A stretch of DNA of 64,000 bases, taken from contig JAGTXO010000003.1 of NCBI GenBank assembly GCA_019448385.1, positions 992,001-1,056,000 of the forward strand. The letters run 5' to 3'. Of this stretch, positions 32,457 through 42,504 are shown piece after piece. The notes under the pieces are model-generated. The model did no database searches. It saw only the letters and a program-made list of their open reading frames with translations, and was not told the origin of the DNA. Each line of letters opens with the position of its first letter. The stretch's first letter is position 1. The translations under genes were made by a program, and so were the position numbers. The stretch comes from Diacronema lutheri. Lineage: Eukaryota > Haptophyta > Pavlovophyceae > Pavlovales > Pavlovaceae.

Positions 32457-34097
32457 CTACACCCCGCGCGCCCGGAGCGCCATCCGGAGCTGCTGCATCC
32501 AGTCGGTCTGCGCAAACGGCCGTAGGTCCTCATCGCCGCTCAGCTCGGCCTCGCTCTCAATTCGCCCCTCGCGCACCAGCGCCGCGAGCAGCTGCTGCGC
32601 TGTCGCCTCGTCGCCCTGGAGCGCGGCAGCGCACGCCCAATTGAATTGAAAATCGGCGTGCTCCTCTGCGCTCAGCCCGGCGCGCAGCCAATCCGCGAGC
32701 GGGCGCGCGCCGAGCGCCGCGTACCCCGCCGCGGCAGCGCCGAGGCACGCCGCGGCGTCGGCGACGACGAGGATGTGCTCGTCGCACGCGTCGCCAGCGG
32801 CGGGCAGCGCGGCGCGCACGATGGCCGCGGGAAGCTTGCTCACGAGGCGCGCGCAGTCGACGCGCGCGTCCGCCGCGCCGAGCTGCGCGGCCATGTCTGT
32901 GCGCGAGATCGCCAGTGCGCTACCGTAACCGTCGCGCAGCGCAAGCGCGTACAGCACGAGCGCCTCGCGCGTGCACGCGGCCGCGTCGGCCGCGCTGAGC
33001 GGCGCGCGCGACGCGACGGGCGGTGCATCGCTTGCGAGCGCGGCGTGGAGCGGCGCGGCGGCCTCCTCCGCGGCGGCGCGCAGCACATCGCCGAGCAGCA
33101 CGCGCGTGCTCGCGAGCGGGACGCTCACGAGGCCCAGGCTCTGACGACACTTAGCTGCTGCTCGACTCAGGACCTGCGCGCGGCCGCTGGGCGGCGCGAG
33201 CGCGCTCGCCTCCCACAAAAGGCGAGCCCACTCCTCAACGGCCGCAGGCAGGTCGTCCCCACGCTCCGAGTCACACAGTGAACACGCCTCCTCAAGCGCC
33301 GCGAGCGAGCGCTCAACCGACGCTTCGCCCTCGGCGCGCAGCCGTTCGCACGCGGCGTCGTCCCCGCCGTCCTCGCGCGGCGCGCGCGCGGCCTGGAGCG
33401 CGAGCTTGCCGAATGCCATGAGCGCGGGCGCGAGCGCGCGGAGCAGCTCGATTGACGGCTCGGCCGCCACCGGCGCCTGCCCGCGCATCTCGTCCGCCAC
33501 CGCCTGCGCCGCACGCGCGTGCAAATCCGCAGCTCGCTCAAAACTCGCGACCGCGGATCGCGCGCACACGAGCGCGGCCGGCCCGTCTTCGAGCTCCTCG
33601 TGCGCCTCGCTGAGGAGGAGCTGGACCGTGCCCATCGTCTCCGCCAAGTGCGAGAGCTCGTCCGCGCTCGCGCGCGCTGCGGCCGCGGCCGACGCGCCCG
33701 CGTCGAGCGCGGCGCGTACCTCGAGAAGCACGCCCACTCGCCGGCGCCGATCAGCACCGAGCGCGGATGCGTTGGGCGGCGCGCCGAAAGCGGCCGCTCG
33801 CGCCTCGTCCTGCTCAACCTCGAGCAGCGCCGTGCTCGCGGCGGCGAAGATCAGGCAGCCCGCGCGGTCCGACGCCAGCCCGGCCGCGGCGACTTTCGTG
33901 CGGCTCGCCTCGAGCAGCGCGCGAGCCTTCGGCAGCTCGCGCGCGCGCTGCTTGCGCTCGCCCATCTCGAGCGAGCGCTCGGCCTCGGCGATGATGCCGG
34001 CGGGGCTCGTCCGCGCGGGAGTCCCGCGCCAGTCGCCGCCCGGCGGCCCTCTTCGCGCCTCGCGTCCACCCCGCCCCTCACGCCCTTGCTGGCCCAT
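32457..34097 (-). CDS. Helical-repeat (TPR-like) protein, function unknown
   Basis: A 546-residue, Ala/Leu/Glu-rich, all-helical protein. Helical hairpins are seen as AEAERSLEMGERKQRARELP, LLSEAHEELEDGPAALVCAR, GARPLADWLRAGLSAEEHAD and DFQFNWACAAALQGDEATAQ, the last being the best TPR. The C-terminus EDLRPFAQTDWMQQLRMAL resembles the DLxxLRxxPxF end of TPR proteins. No catalytic motif or membrane segment is seen. The ATG at 34097 (MGQQGREG) begins a Gly/Arg-rich leader; the frame is open to 34361, so the start may lie upstream. It is convergent with the HAD gene, with 110 bases between stops. Confidence 0.55.
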   Translation of the reverse strand: MGQQGREGRGGREARRGPPGGDWRGTPARTSPAGIIAEAERSLEMGERKQRARELPKARALLEASRTKVAAAGLASDRAGCLIFAAASTALLEVEQDEARAAAFGAPPNASALGADRRRRVGVLLEVRAALDAGASAAAAARASADELSHLAETMGTVQLLLSEAHEELEDGPAALVCARSAVASFERAADLHARAAQAVADEMRGQAPVAAEPSIELLRALAPALMAFGKLALQAARAPREDGGDDAACERLRAEGEASVERSLAALEEACSLCDSERGDDLPAAVEEWARLLWEASALAPPSGRAQVLSRAAAKCRQSLGLVSVPLASTRVLLGDVLRAAAEEAAAPLHAALASDAPPVASRAPLSAADAAACTREALVLYALALRDGYGSALAISRTDMAAQLGAADARVDCARLVSKLPAAIVRAALPAAGDACDEHILVVADAAACLGAAAAGYAALGARPLADWLRAGLSAEEHADFQFNWACAAALQGDEATAQQLLAALVREGRIESEAELSGDEDLRPFAQTDWMQQLRMALRARGV

Positions 34098-34508
34098 GCG
34101 TGCTGCAGTATGGCGCCCAGCGGCGCACAGGCGGCCTACACTTGAGCGAGGCGCCGCGCTCCAAGTGAGCGTGGTGAGGTGGTCGCGCGTGCCGTCCGCG
34201 AGTTTGGGCAGCGGACTGCCGTTGTCAAGAACATGAGCTTCTGCTGTGATGCCATGGTGCGAATGGTGGGCGTGAGATAGCATGCCGCGTGCTCCGGTGC
34301 CACGGCCGCGCGCCGCTCCGGCTGGTGCGCGCGACTTTGGCATTGAGCACGGCGGCCGCACCGTGGAGGCGGTGCAGCCCTCTCCGCCACCCGCACTGCG
34401 AGCGACTGCCGGCTCTGGTCGCCCGTCGCCTCAGTCTCGTTGCCAGTCTCGTTGCCACCCACTCTGCACGGCTGTCTTCATCGAAGCGCGGCGAACACTC
34501 AAACGCGG
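34098..34508. other. 411-base divergent spacer, no gene seen
   Basis: Between the helical-repeat gene and the TLDc gene. Both frames extend part way into it without motifs, so it may hold 5' UTRs, a short first exon or promoters. Confidence 0.35.
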
Positions 34509-35297
34509 ATGTCCGCCTGGAAGAGCTCATCCGCGATCCGCAGCGAGGACCGGAGCGGGCAGGAGGAGGCTCGCATCGTGTTCACGCTGCTCTCTGGGTG
34601 CTCAGAGGCTCAGCTTGGCTCGCCGGCCCTCATCTCGCGCGACGTGTTCTGCGAGCAGCTCGGCACAGCCAACGTTGCGCCCGAGCTCGCGCCGGCGCTC
34701 TGGCGCGCGTTCGTCACGCACGCGGGCGCGCCGCTCTCGGCGGATGCGGGCATGCCGCTCGGCGTCTTCTTGCGCGGAATCGCGCTTATCTGCGCCGGCA
34801 TGGACGCAGAGGCGCTCCTCGAGCTCGTGTGGGACGCGCTCGTGCCCGCGGCGGCCGTCGAATTGCCGCGCCCGCGGCTGCTCGCCGCGCCGACGGTCGT
34901 CGAAGTGCTCGCGCGCGCCTACGCGCTCGACACGACGTGCGCGCCGCGCGAGCGTGAGGCTTTCGAGTCCGCCGCGGCCACCGCCGTCGCCTGCGCGATT
35001 GGCGCCGGCTTCGACAACCCGACGCTCCGTCCGGCGCGCGCGTTTGCGCAATGGGCGGCGCGCGATATCCCGTTGCTCGGCGAGGTGCTCGCGGGCGTGG
35101 TCGAGCGGACCTGCGCGTCGGCGCAGGCAGTGGACGCGGCGTTCGCGATCCAGGCGACGCGCGCGCACGGCGGCCAGCCGGCGCAGCTCACGCTTCAGGA
35201 GCTTCTGATGCTCGACGGCGACGCGCTTCGTCGCCAACTCAGTCTCCGCGCGGGCGCGACCGCCGCCGCGCCGGACGCGGCGAGCAACGCGGCGGCG

Positions 35298-35335
<38 letters not shown>

Positions 35336-36302
35336 AGCGAGCCCGGCGGGTGAGCCGCTCGACGCTGACGAGCCGGTGAGCGGCGTCGAGCGCGACACGG
35401 CGCTGCTCGTCGGGAATGAGTGGTTGTGGATCATGGGCCTCGCCCTTGGCTTGCGAGGGGCCGGCAGCCAGCCAGCGGCGCTGCCGACGAGCCGGCAGGG
35501 CGGGTGGACGTGCCTGTTCTCGTCGCAGCAGCACGGCCGCTCGATGCACACACTCGTCGATCGCATCTCGGGCTACGGCGATGGCTTTGGCCTCGAGCGC
35601 GGGCAACTTCTCGTCTGCGCAGATTCGGGCGGGCACGTCTTCGGCTGCTGGGCAGACCGTGGTCTCACGCCGACGCCGGGCGTGGACTATTTTGGCGGCG
35701 ACGGCAGCGCGCTCATCCGGCTCAGACCGAGCCTGCTCGTCTGCCGCACACACCGTCGGCTCACGCGGCTGCGCGCGCGACCCAACGCGCGCGGCACGCT
35801 CGGCGACGATACTTCCGAAGGGGCGGTGCAGCAACGCGCTGCGTCGGCGGCGAGTGCGCGCCGGCGCGGCGAGCCGGCGCGGCCGGGGCCGGCCGACGGC
35901 AACTTTTGCATGTGCAACAACAAGCGCGGCCAGCGGCGAGGGCTCGGGATGGGCGGCACGCTCCAGGCGCCGCGGCTGTGGCTCGCGCCGACGCTTGAGG
36001 CCGGGAGCGCCTCGGCCACGTGCGACACGTACGCCGACGGCGTGCTCGCGTGCGCTGAGCAGTTTGGCGTGCGCGTCGTGGAAGTGTGGGGGCGCGGTGG
36101 GCAGGAGGCGCGCCGCGCGCAGCTTGACTGGCGTGGCTGCCAGTCCGAGCAGCGCAAGCGGCAGCTGCGTGGCTTCCTGCGTTCCGAGCTCGACGGCTCG
36201 GCGAAGAAGGGCGTCGTCGACGGGCTTGGGAAGGAAGATCGGTGGCTCTTTGGGCTGCTCAACCTGAACAGCTTCGCCTCCGCGCGCTTTGGGCCGGCCT
36301 GA
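34509..36302 (+). CDS. TLDc-domain protein
   Basis: A 597-residue intronless protein. The C-terminal TLDc domain starts near residue 330: WTCLFSSQQHGRSMHTLVDR, LLVCADSGGHVFGCWADRG, PGVDYFGGDGSALIRLRP, DGNFCMCNNKR, GLGMGGTLQAPRLWLAPTLE and CDTYADGVL. TLDc proteins protect against oxidative stress, and several bind and regulate the V-ATPase. The N-terminal half (residues 20-260) is helical and resembles the EF-hand-like region of some TLDc proteins, but with no intact calcium loop. A (GGC)n-coded poly-Gly run lies at 35296-35334. An in-frame ATG at 34440 would add 23 residues; 34509 is taken because it opens the conserved-looking helical part. Confidence 0.83.
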
Positions 36303-36381
36303 GTCCTGAGTCCTGCGAGAGAAATGTGAGCATGAGGTAGCGCTGAGAGCGCCGGCTGAAGCGGCACGCCCCATCGCCGTC

Positions 36382-37014
36382 CTACTCGCCGTGCGTCGCA
36401 CGCTCGCCTCCGGCAGCTCCATCGCCGTGGGTGACGGACGATGCAGCCCGCGCGCGGCCGCGCCGCCTGCCGCTTGGCGCCGCAGCCGTGGCCCCAGGCG
36501 CCCAGTGGTCGGGCTTGAAGCCACCGTCGCGGAGGGCCTCGACGGCGCTGTTCTCAGCCGGCCGGCTCCCGTCGGGGGAGGCGGTCGTGGGAGCCGGCGG
36601 GGCAGGCTGCGCGCCCGCGCGTGGATTGGCGGCCGGGGTGGCCGCGAGCCGCTCAGCACGGAGCATCCGCGGCTCCACGCGGGCGTCGAGCTGCTCGCGC
36701 TCCTCGTTCGCGGAGAGCTCACTCTGCGGCGGTTCGACGCGTCTAAAGTTGAGCCACTGCGACCAGTCGGGCGGGAGCATGTCGGGCGAGTAGTCGCCGC
36801 ACCGCGAGCCGCCCGCCGCCCAGTCGACATGCCGCTCCTCGCGCTTGCGCAAGTCGTGCCAGCTCACTCCCTTGGCGACGCTCGCGGTCGACGGCTCGTC
36901 CATACGCTTGCGGACCACGTAGTACACATTGCCGAACCGGTCGTGGCCCGCGCGCTCACGCAGCGGCATGCCGACTGCGCGCGCGAGGCGAGAGAAAAAG
37001 CTTCCAGCCGGCAT
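36382..37014 (-). CDS. NDUFAF2: NDUFAF2-like mitochondrial complex I assembly factor (NDUFA12 family)
   Basis: A 210-residue protein. The first 100 residues carry the family signature: RAGHDRFGNVYYVVRKR, then VSWHDLRK and LPPDWSQWLNFRRVEPP, corresponding to the DxxGNxYYE and PPEWxxWLxxxRxxPP boxes of NDUFA12/NDUFAF2. The family acts at the matrix arm of complex I, NDUFAF2 as a late assembly chaperone. The extension of about 110 residues after the core, Ala/Pro-rich and disordered, favours NDUFAF2 over NDUFA12. The N-terminus (MPAGSFFSRLARAVGMPLRE) could be a mitochondrial presequence. The ATG at 37014 starts this helix; the frame continues upstream without conserved sequence. Confidence 0.78.
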   Translation of the reverse strand: MPAGSFFSRLARAVGMPLRERAGHDRFGNVYYVVRKRMDEPSTASVAKGVSWHDLRKREERHVDWAAGGSRCGDYSPDMLPPDWSQWLNFRRVEPPQSELSANEEREQLDARVEPRMLRAERLAATPAANPRAGAQPAPPAPTTASPDGSRPAENSAVEALRDGGFKPDHWAPGATAAAPSGRRRGRARAASSVTHGDGAAGGERATHGE

Positions 37015-37112
37015 GAAAGCGCGAAGGGAGTGAGCTGGCACGACTTGAGGGCGCCGAGGTGGCAGGCTCCGGCTGGGTGGACAAGCGCGAAAAGAGCGGT
37101 TACAAAAACACG
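37015..37112. promoter_or_regulatory. 98-base bidirectional spacer (NDUFAF2 / ARM-like)
   Basis: The gap between divergent start codons 37014 and 37113. No canonical box is seen. Confidence 0.4.
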
Positions 37113-40100
37113 ATGGCGCGTCTCGAGGACGTGCTGAACAGCACGCTCGCGGCGATGCAGGCGCCGAGCATGCGCGCGGCACACGTGCGGCATGTGCCGG
37201 CGATCAGCCGGCTTGTTCGCCTGCATGCGTCTACGGGCTTCGCGCTTCACGAAGTGGGCCGAGTCGCGGCGATCATCAATGCCGCGGCGGAGTACCTTGA
37301 CCACGGCGTGAGCGAGTATGCGCAGGTCCTCCCCGCCCTCTGTACCCTGTGCGCGATCCCCTTCTCGCGCGGCTCGATGAGCGAGGACCACGTCTATCTG
37401 CACGAGGTGTCCGAGCTCCTCTCGGCCCTCGGCTCGCTTTTGAACAACCGGGTCGACCACGTGGCTCAAGCGGTGCGCCACGCGCGCGCCGCGGCGCGTC
37501 GCACGCCGCGCCGCACCGCGCCGTGCCGACGCGGCGCAATCGCCCACGCGCGCACCCTTGCACTTGGCACTGTGCCGCACCGCGCCACACCGCACAGGCC
37601 GCCGAGTCGCTCCTCAACTTTGCGCTCGCGCGTACGCCGCACGTCACGGGCGAGGTCAAGCCGACCGCCACTCCGCCGCGCGGCTCGCCGGTCGCGCTCT
37701 CTCGGCACCGCATGTCGCACCGCGCGGCGGTGAACCACGCGGGGCTTGAACGGTCGACTGTCGTGTGCGCCGCCGCCGAGGCCCTCGAGCTCGCCGCCGA
37801 CAGCGGCGGCGGCGCGGGCGGCGACGGCGGCGGAGCGGATGGCGGCGGCGGGTGTGATTTGGGTCGCGAGGATGCCGACAGGGAGGGAGCGGAGGGCGCA
37901 GCCGCGCGGCGCGGCGGATTCGGCAGCCGCCGCGCGCCCTCGAGACGCGCGGACGCGCGCAACCTGCCGCTGCTGCGCTGCATCGCGGAATTTACGCGCG
38001 CGTCCGCGAGCGCACGCCAGCTCGCAGAGAGCGATGCCCTTGGCAACCGACTGCTGCCATTGCTCGCAGAGTCAGCGCGCGACTCGCGCGCCCTCCCGCC
38101 AATCGTCGAGACGCTGCTCAACATTGTCGAGAGCGCCGAGCCGCTCATCGGCGCCGCGGCCATCCACGATGGCGGCGGCATCGGTGCGTTGAATGCTCTC
38201 CTCCGCGAGCTGCTCCGCTCGGGCACGTCCGCACACGACGGCGCGCTGCGCGACGACGTGCTCGGCGTGCTCGTCGCGCTCGCGCGCGTGCCGTGCGCGC
38301 CGTTGCGCGCCGATCTCTGCCGCGAGGACGGCGTGCTCGCCGCGCTGTGCGAATGCCTCGCATCAGAGACGCTTAGCCTCGGCTCCAACTACGAGCGCGC
38401 CTTCAACCTCGACGCGCCCGCCGTCGCCGAGCTCGCGCGCGCGCTGCTCGCGCTCGCGCTCGCGCTTGACGAAGAGCTGCGCGCGCTACCTGCCGGCTGT
38501 GCGTTGACGCATCATCTCGGCGCGGCACTCGTCGAGCTCGCGCGCGTCGTACCGCCCAATAGCGCGCCGGTGGCAACCGTCGGCGGCGCCAGCAACGCAA
38601 GCGCACACCTTTTGGCGGAGCACGCGGGCAGGCGCGCGCTCGCGCGCGCGCAGCGGCACGAGTTGCGCGTCGGCGCGCTCGGCGCGCTCGCGGCGCGGCT
38701 TGGCGAGTGCGTGAGCACATTCGTCCAGTGTGGCGGCCCAGAGACGCTCATCGCCGCGCTGCGGTGCGACGGCGAGCCGCACGCGCGTGAGGCGGTCGAA
38801 GGAGCGCACGCGGCGCTCGGCGCGCTCGATAGCGCCATCGGCAACGAGAAAGCACGCGCGTGGTTCGACCTGGGCGCCATCGCGTCGGAGCTCTGCGCGG
38901 CGCTCGAGCTTGCCGAAGTGAGCGCCAAGCCGCCTTCCGCGCTCGTCGCGCTCTCGCCGTCCGCGTCGGCGTCACGCTTCACGTCGAGCTCGGCGTTCAG
39001 CGGCTCGCGCGACGACGACCGCGCGCGCGCTAGCACGGCCGTCGGGAGCGACGCGCGCGGCGCGCGCGCCGCCGAGCTTGCCGATAGCTGGAACGCGCGC
39101 GTGCGTGCGCGCGGCGTTTTCAACGACGACGCGCCCTCGTACCCGCTCGCTGGCCTCGACTCCCAGCGCGCGCTGCTCGAGGTCCTTGCGCGCGCATGCG
39201 CGACGGACGCGCGCGCGGCGGGCGCGCTCGCCGCGCGCGGCGGCGGCGCGCTGCTCGCGCGGATGCTGCGCGCGGCGACGGAGCTCGGCGCGCAGACCGA
39301 GCTCGTGTGCGCGCTCGTCGAGTGCGTGAGCGCCGTCGCGGAGCGCGCGCCCGCACACGCGCACGAGCTTGTGCGCGCAGGCGCGCTCGACGCGCTGCTG
39401 TCCCTCATCGCGCGAGCGCCGCGCGCGCTGCGCGCGCAGCAGCTGAGCTGCGCGGCGGTGCTCGTCGAAGCGTCGGGCGCGGAGGGCGCCGGGCTGCTGC
39501 TCCGCTGGTACGCGCCGCCCGCGCTCGCCGCGCTGCGGCCGGCGCGTGACGGGCATATGCAACGCGCGGCGCGCGTGACGATCGGCGATGGCGGCTCAGA
39601 GAGCGCGCTCGCGATGTTCGTCCGGCTGTGGCTGCTGGACGAGAAGATCCTCGGCGTCGTGCGCATCCATGGCGGCGTTGTCTTTGAGCTGGCCGATCCG
39701 CTCGCCTCCGTGCCCCTCGGAGGTGACGAGGCGGCGCGTGCGCTTGAGCGCGAGGCCGTCGCGCGGCGGGCCGTCGCGCGCGCGGCTGAGGCGGCCGCGC
39801 GCGCGACGGAGACGTCGGTTGCCGAGGCGGAAGGGCCGGCGCGCGCCGCGCTCGCGGAGGCGGTGGACACTGCTCATGCGCGCGGCGGCGTCGCGCGCAG
39901 CAGCGCGCCAAGCGGTGCGGGCGGCAACTTGCACGACGACGGCGACGGCGGCGGCGGCGGCGACGACGACGGCGACGGCGACGGCGGCGACGGCGGCGGT
40001 GACGGTGACGGCGGCGACGACGACGGCGGCGGTGACAGCGACGGCGGCGACGACGATGTCGGCGACCAAATCTCAGTCGGTGCTTCTCGAAGCGCGCTCT

Positions 40101-42293
40101 CCGCGCAGGCGAGCTACATCGATCCTGCCGACGACGACGACGTGGCCAACGGCGCCGACGAGATGGACGAGGAGGACGAGGACGAGGAGGTGAGCGGCTG
40201 GCCGCCCACGCGGCCCAAGGCGCCCAAGCGCGCGCCCACGGCGGCCGCGGGCGCGCGGCGCGTCTCGCCGACGCATTCGGCAGCTGGGCGCGCGCCCGCC
40301 GGCGCTTGGAGCAGACCTGTGTCGCGCAAGGGCGGACGGCCGCCATTTCGCGGCGTCGGCCCAGCGGCCAACGGCGACGACGCTGCCGACTCGGAGCTCG
40401 ACGCGGCCGGCGCGCCGGCGGCCGATGGTGCGCTGAGTCAGATGGGAGTGCGCGCCGCAATTGAATTCCCGCTGTCCGCGCTCGGCCTCGGCGCCGAGCG
40501 CGAGCCGCCGCCGGGCGAGCCCGCGCGCCGCGCGCTCCAGACGGCGGCGCAGGACACAGACTTGCGCGTGCAGCTCGCCGCGCTTGTCGCCACCGCGCGC
40601 TCGGTGGCGCCCGTGGCCTACGCCGACGCGGCGAGCGCGCTCACCGCGCAGGTGCGCGCGCGCCGCGCGCCGCACCGCTGACGCGCGCGCGCGCGCGCGC
40701 ACGTCCCGTTTGCCAAGCGGCCGCGGCGCGCGCACGTCTTTCGTGCGTACGCCGCCCGCCCACTTGCCGCCCGCCGCCCGCCCACTTGCCGCCCGCCGCC
40801 CGCCCACTTGCCGCCCGCCGCCCGCCCACTTGCCGCCCGCCGCCCGCCCACTTGCCGCCCGCCGCCCGCCCAATTGCCGCCCGCCGCCCGCTTAATTGCC
40901 GCCCGCCGCCCGCCCACTTGCCGCCCGCCGCCCGCCCACTTGCCGCCCGCCGCCCGCCCACTTGCCGCCCGCCGCCCGCCCACTTGCCGCCCGCCGCCCG
41001 CCCAATTGCCGCCCGCCGCCCGCTTAATTGCCGCCCGCCGCCCGCCCACTTGCCGCCCGCCGCCCGCCCACTTGCCGCCCGCCGCCCGCCCACTTGCCGC
41101 CCGCCGCCCGCCCACTTGCCGCCCGCCGCCCGCCCACTTGCCGCCCGCCGCCCGCCCACTTGCCGCCCGCCGCCCCGCCCACTTGCCGCCCGCCGCCCGC
41201 CCACTTGCCGCCCGCCGCCCGCCCACTTGCCGCCCGCCGCCCCGCCCACTTGCCGCCCGCCGCCCGCCCACTTGCCGCCCGCCGCCCGCCCACTTGCCGC
41301 CCGCCGCCCCGCCCACTTGCCGCCCGCCGCCCCGCCCACTTGCCGCCCGCCGCCCGCCCACTTGCCGCCCGCCGCCCCGCCCACTTGCCGCCCGCCGCCC
41401 GCCCACTTGCCGCCCGCCGCCCGCCCACTTGCCGCCCGCCGCCCCGCCCACTTGCCGCCCGCCGCCCCGCCCACTTGCCGCCCGCCGCCCGCCCACTTGC
41501 CGCCCGCCGCACGCCCCACCCTTTGGCGTGCCGCGGGCGTGCGCGCAGGGGCGCATCTCGCTCGAGGCAATCGAGGCGTTCGCCACCTTTGCCGAGTCGC
41601 GCGAGCGCGCGCTCGTCGCGCGTGTGCTCGACGCTGAGGGCCTCCGCCTTGTCGAGGCCGACCTGCTCGAGCGGCGCGCGCGAGGAGCGGCCGCGCTCGA
41701 GCACGCGCGCGCGGTGCGCGCGCGCCAGCTCGACCAGCTCGGCCGCGTCGTCGACGGTGTCGAGGCGTTGGAGGCGGACAAGCTGACGCTCATGCGCCGC
41801 ACGCGCGACGGCCTCGAGGCCGTGCCGCTCACGGTGTGCGCTTGTGCGGCGCGCCGCGCGCCGCCGCGCGCCACGCGCCGCGCGCCGCCGCCGCGTGCGC
41901 TCATGCCACGCGTGTTGGGCCGCGCGATCCGCCACGCGCCCGGCGCAGCGCCGCGCGCGCCCCGTGTACCGCAAGACGATGGCCGCCAAGGCGCGCATGA
42001 AGGAGCTGCGCGGGTTGGTTGGCTACACTGGTGCATGCGCGTCGCTGTACGGCGTCACGTCGCTCGACGAGCTCAACGGCAAGCCAAAGGTGCCGGCGAT
42101 CAGCTTTGGGATTGGCGGCGGCAGCGGCGGCGACGACGACGATGGCGCGGACGCGCGCGCGGGGGGGGTGGACGCCGACAGCGCGCAGCGGCCACTCGGA
42201 GAGACGCGCGCGCCGCGCGAGTGGGCCGACGGCGCGCCCGCGGTCGCCCGGCAGCGCCCCACGTCCGGCGGCCGGCGGCCCGAGGCTGTGTGA
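37113..42293 (+). CDS. Large armadillo/HEAT-like protein with an intronic minisatellite
   Basis: Predicted join(37113..37472, 37598..40651, 41549..41833, 41949..42293), 1347 residues. Helical repeats run through most of it (LLSALGSLLNNRVDHVAQAA, LPLLAESARDSRALPPIVET, GGIGALNALLRELLRSGTSA, GAAEVSAVAERAPAHAHELV-type), an ARM/HEAT-like solenoid for protein binding. A Gly/Asp-rich acidic stretch (DDGDGDGGDGGGDGDGG) lies near 39935-40070. The tail (RMKELRGLVGYTGACASLYG) is not recognised. Introns: 125 bases (GTGCGC...ACAG), 897 bases holding the 22-bp minisatellite (GTGCGC...GCAG), and 115 bases (GTGTGC...GCAG; an acceptor 27 bases later, at CAAG, also keeps frame). All are phase 0. A first Met at 37113 is assumed. 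The frames through the minisatellite are open only because the repeat lacks stops. Confidence 0.65.
40750..41515. repeat. GC-rich 22-bp minisatellite inside an intron
   Basis: About 34 tandem copies of a 22-base unit (consensus CCCACTTGCCGCCCGCCGCC plus CG). Variants: CCCAATTG and CTTAATTG units, side by side near 40871 and again 132 bases (six units) later, and 23-base units with an extra C in the distal half. It fills most of the 897-base second intron of the ARM-like gene. Confidence 0.9.
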
Positions 42294-42504
42294 GGGGGGA
42301 CGTCAACATGAGTCAACATGTGTGGTGGCGTGGCCGGCGGCGGCGCGAGGGCTGCGGTAGTTGCCGGCCGCCTGTGGCTCGCTTACAGGCGGGTCACCAG
42401 GGGTGTGTCAGCTTTTAATCTGTTTTCCATATTTAATTTTGAGAACAGCACGCTGTGGACGAGTCCCATGACACCATTTTAAAATTGGAGCGTGGACGGG
42501 TACC

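Noticed and set aside
40750-41515. CRISPR array
   Set aside because: Units are contiguous without spacers and the setting is an intron of a eukaryotic gene, so it is a minisatellite.
40786-42418. Long open frames rich in Pro, Ala and Arg on both strands across the 22-bp repeat
   Set aside because: They arise because the repeat unit has few stop codons in any frame. The region lies between a good GTGCGC donor and a GCAG acceptor that keep the ARM-like gene in phase.
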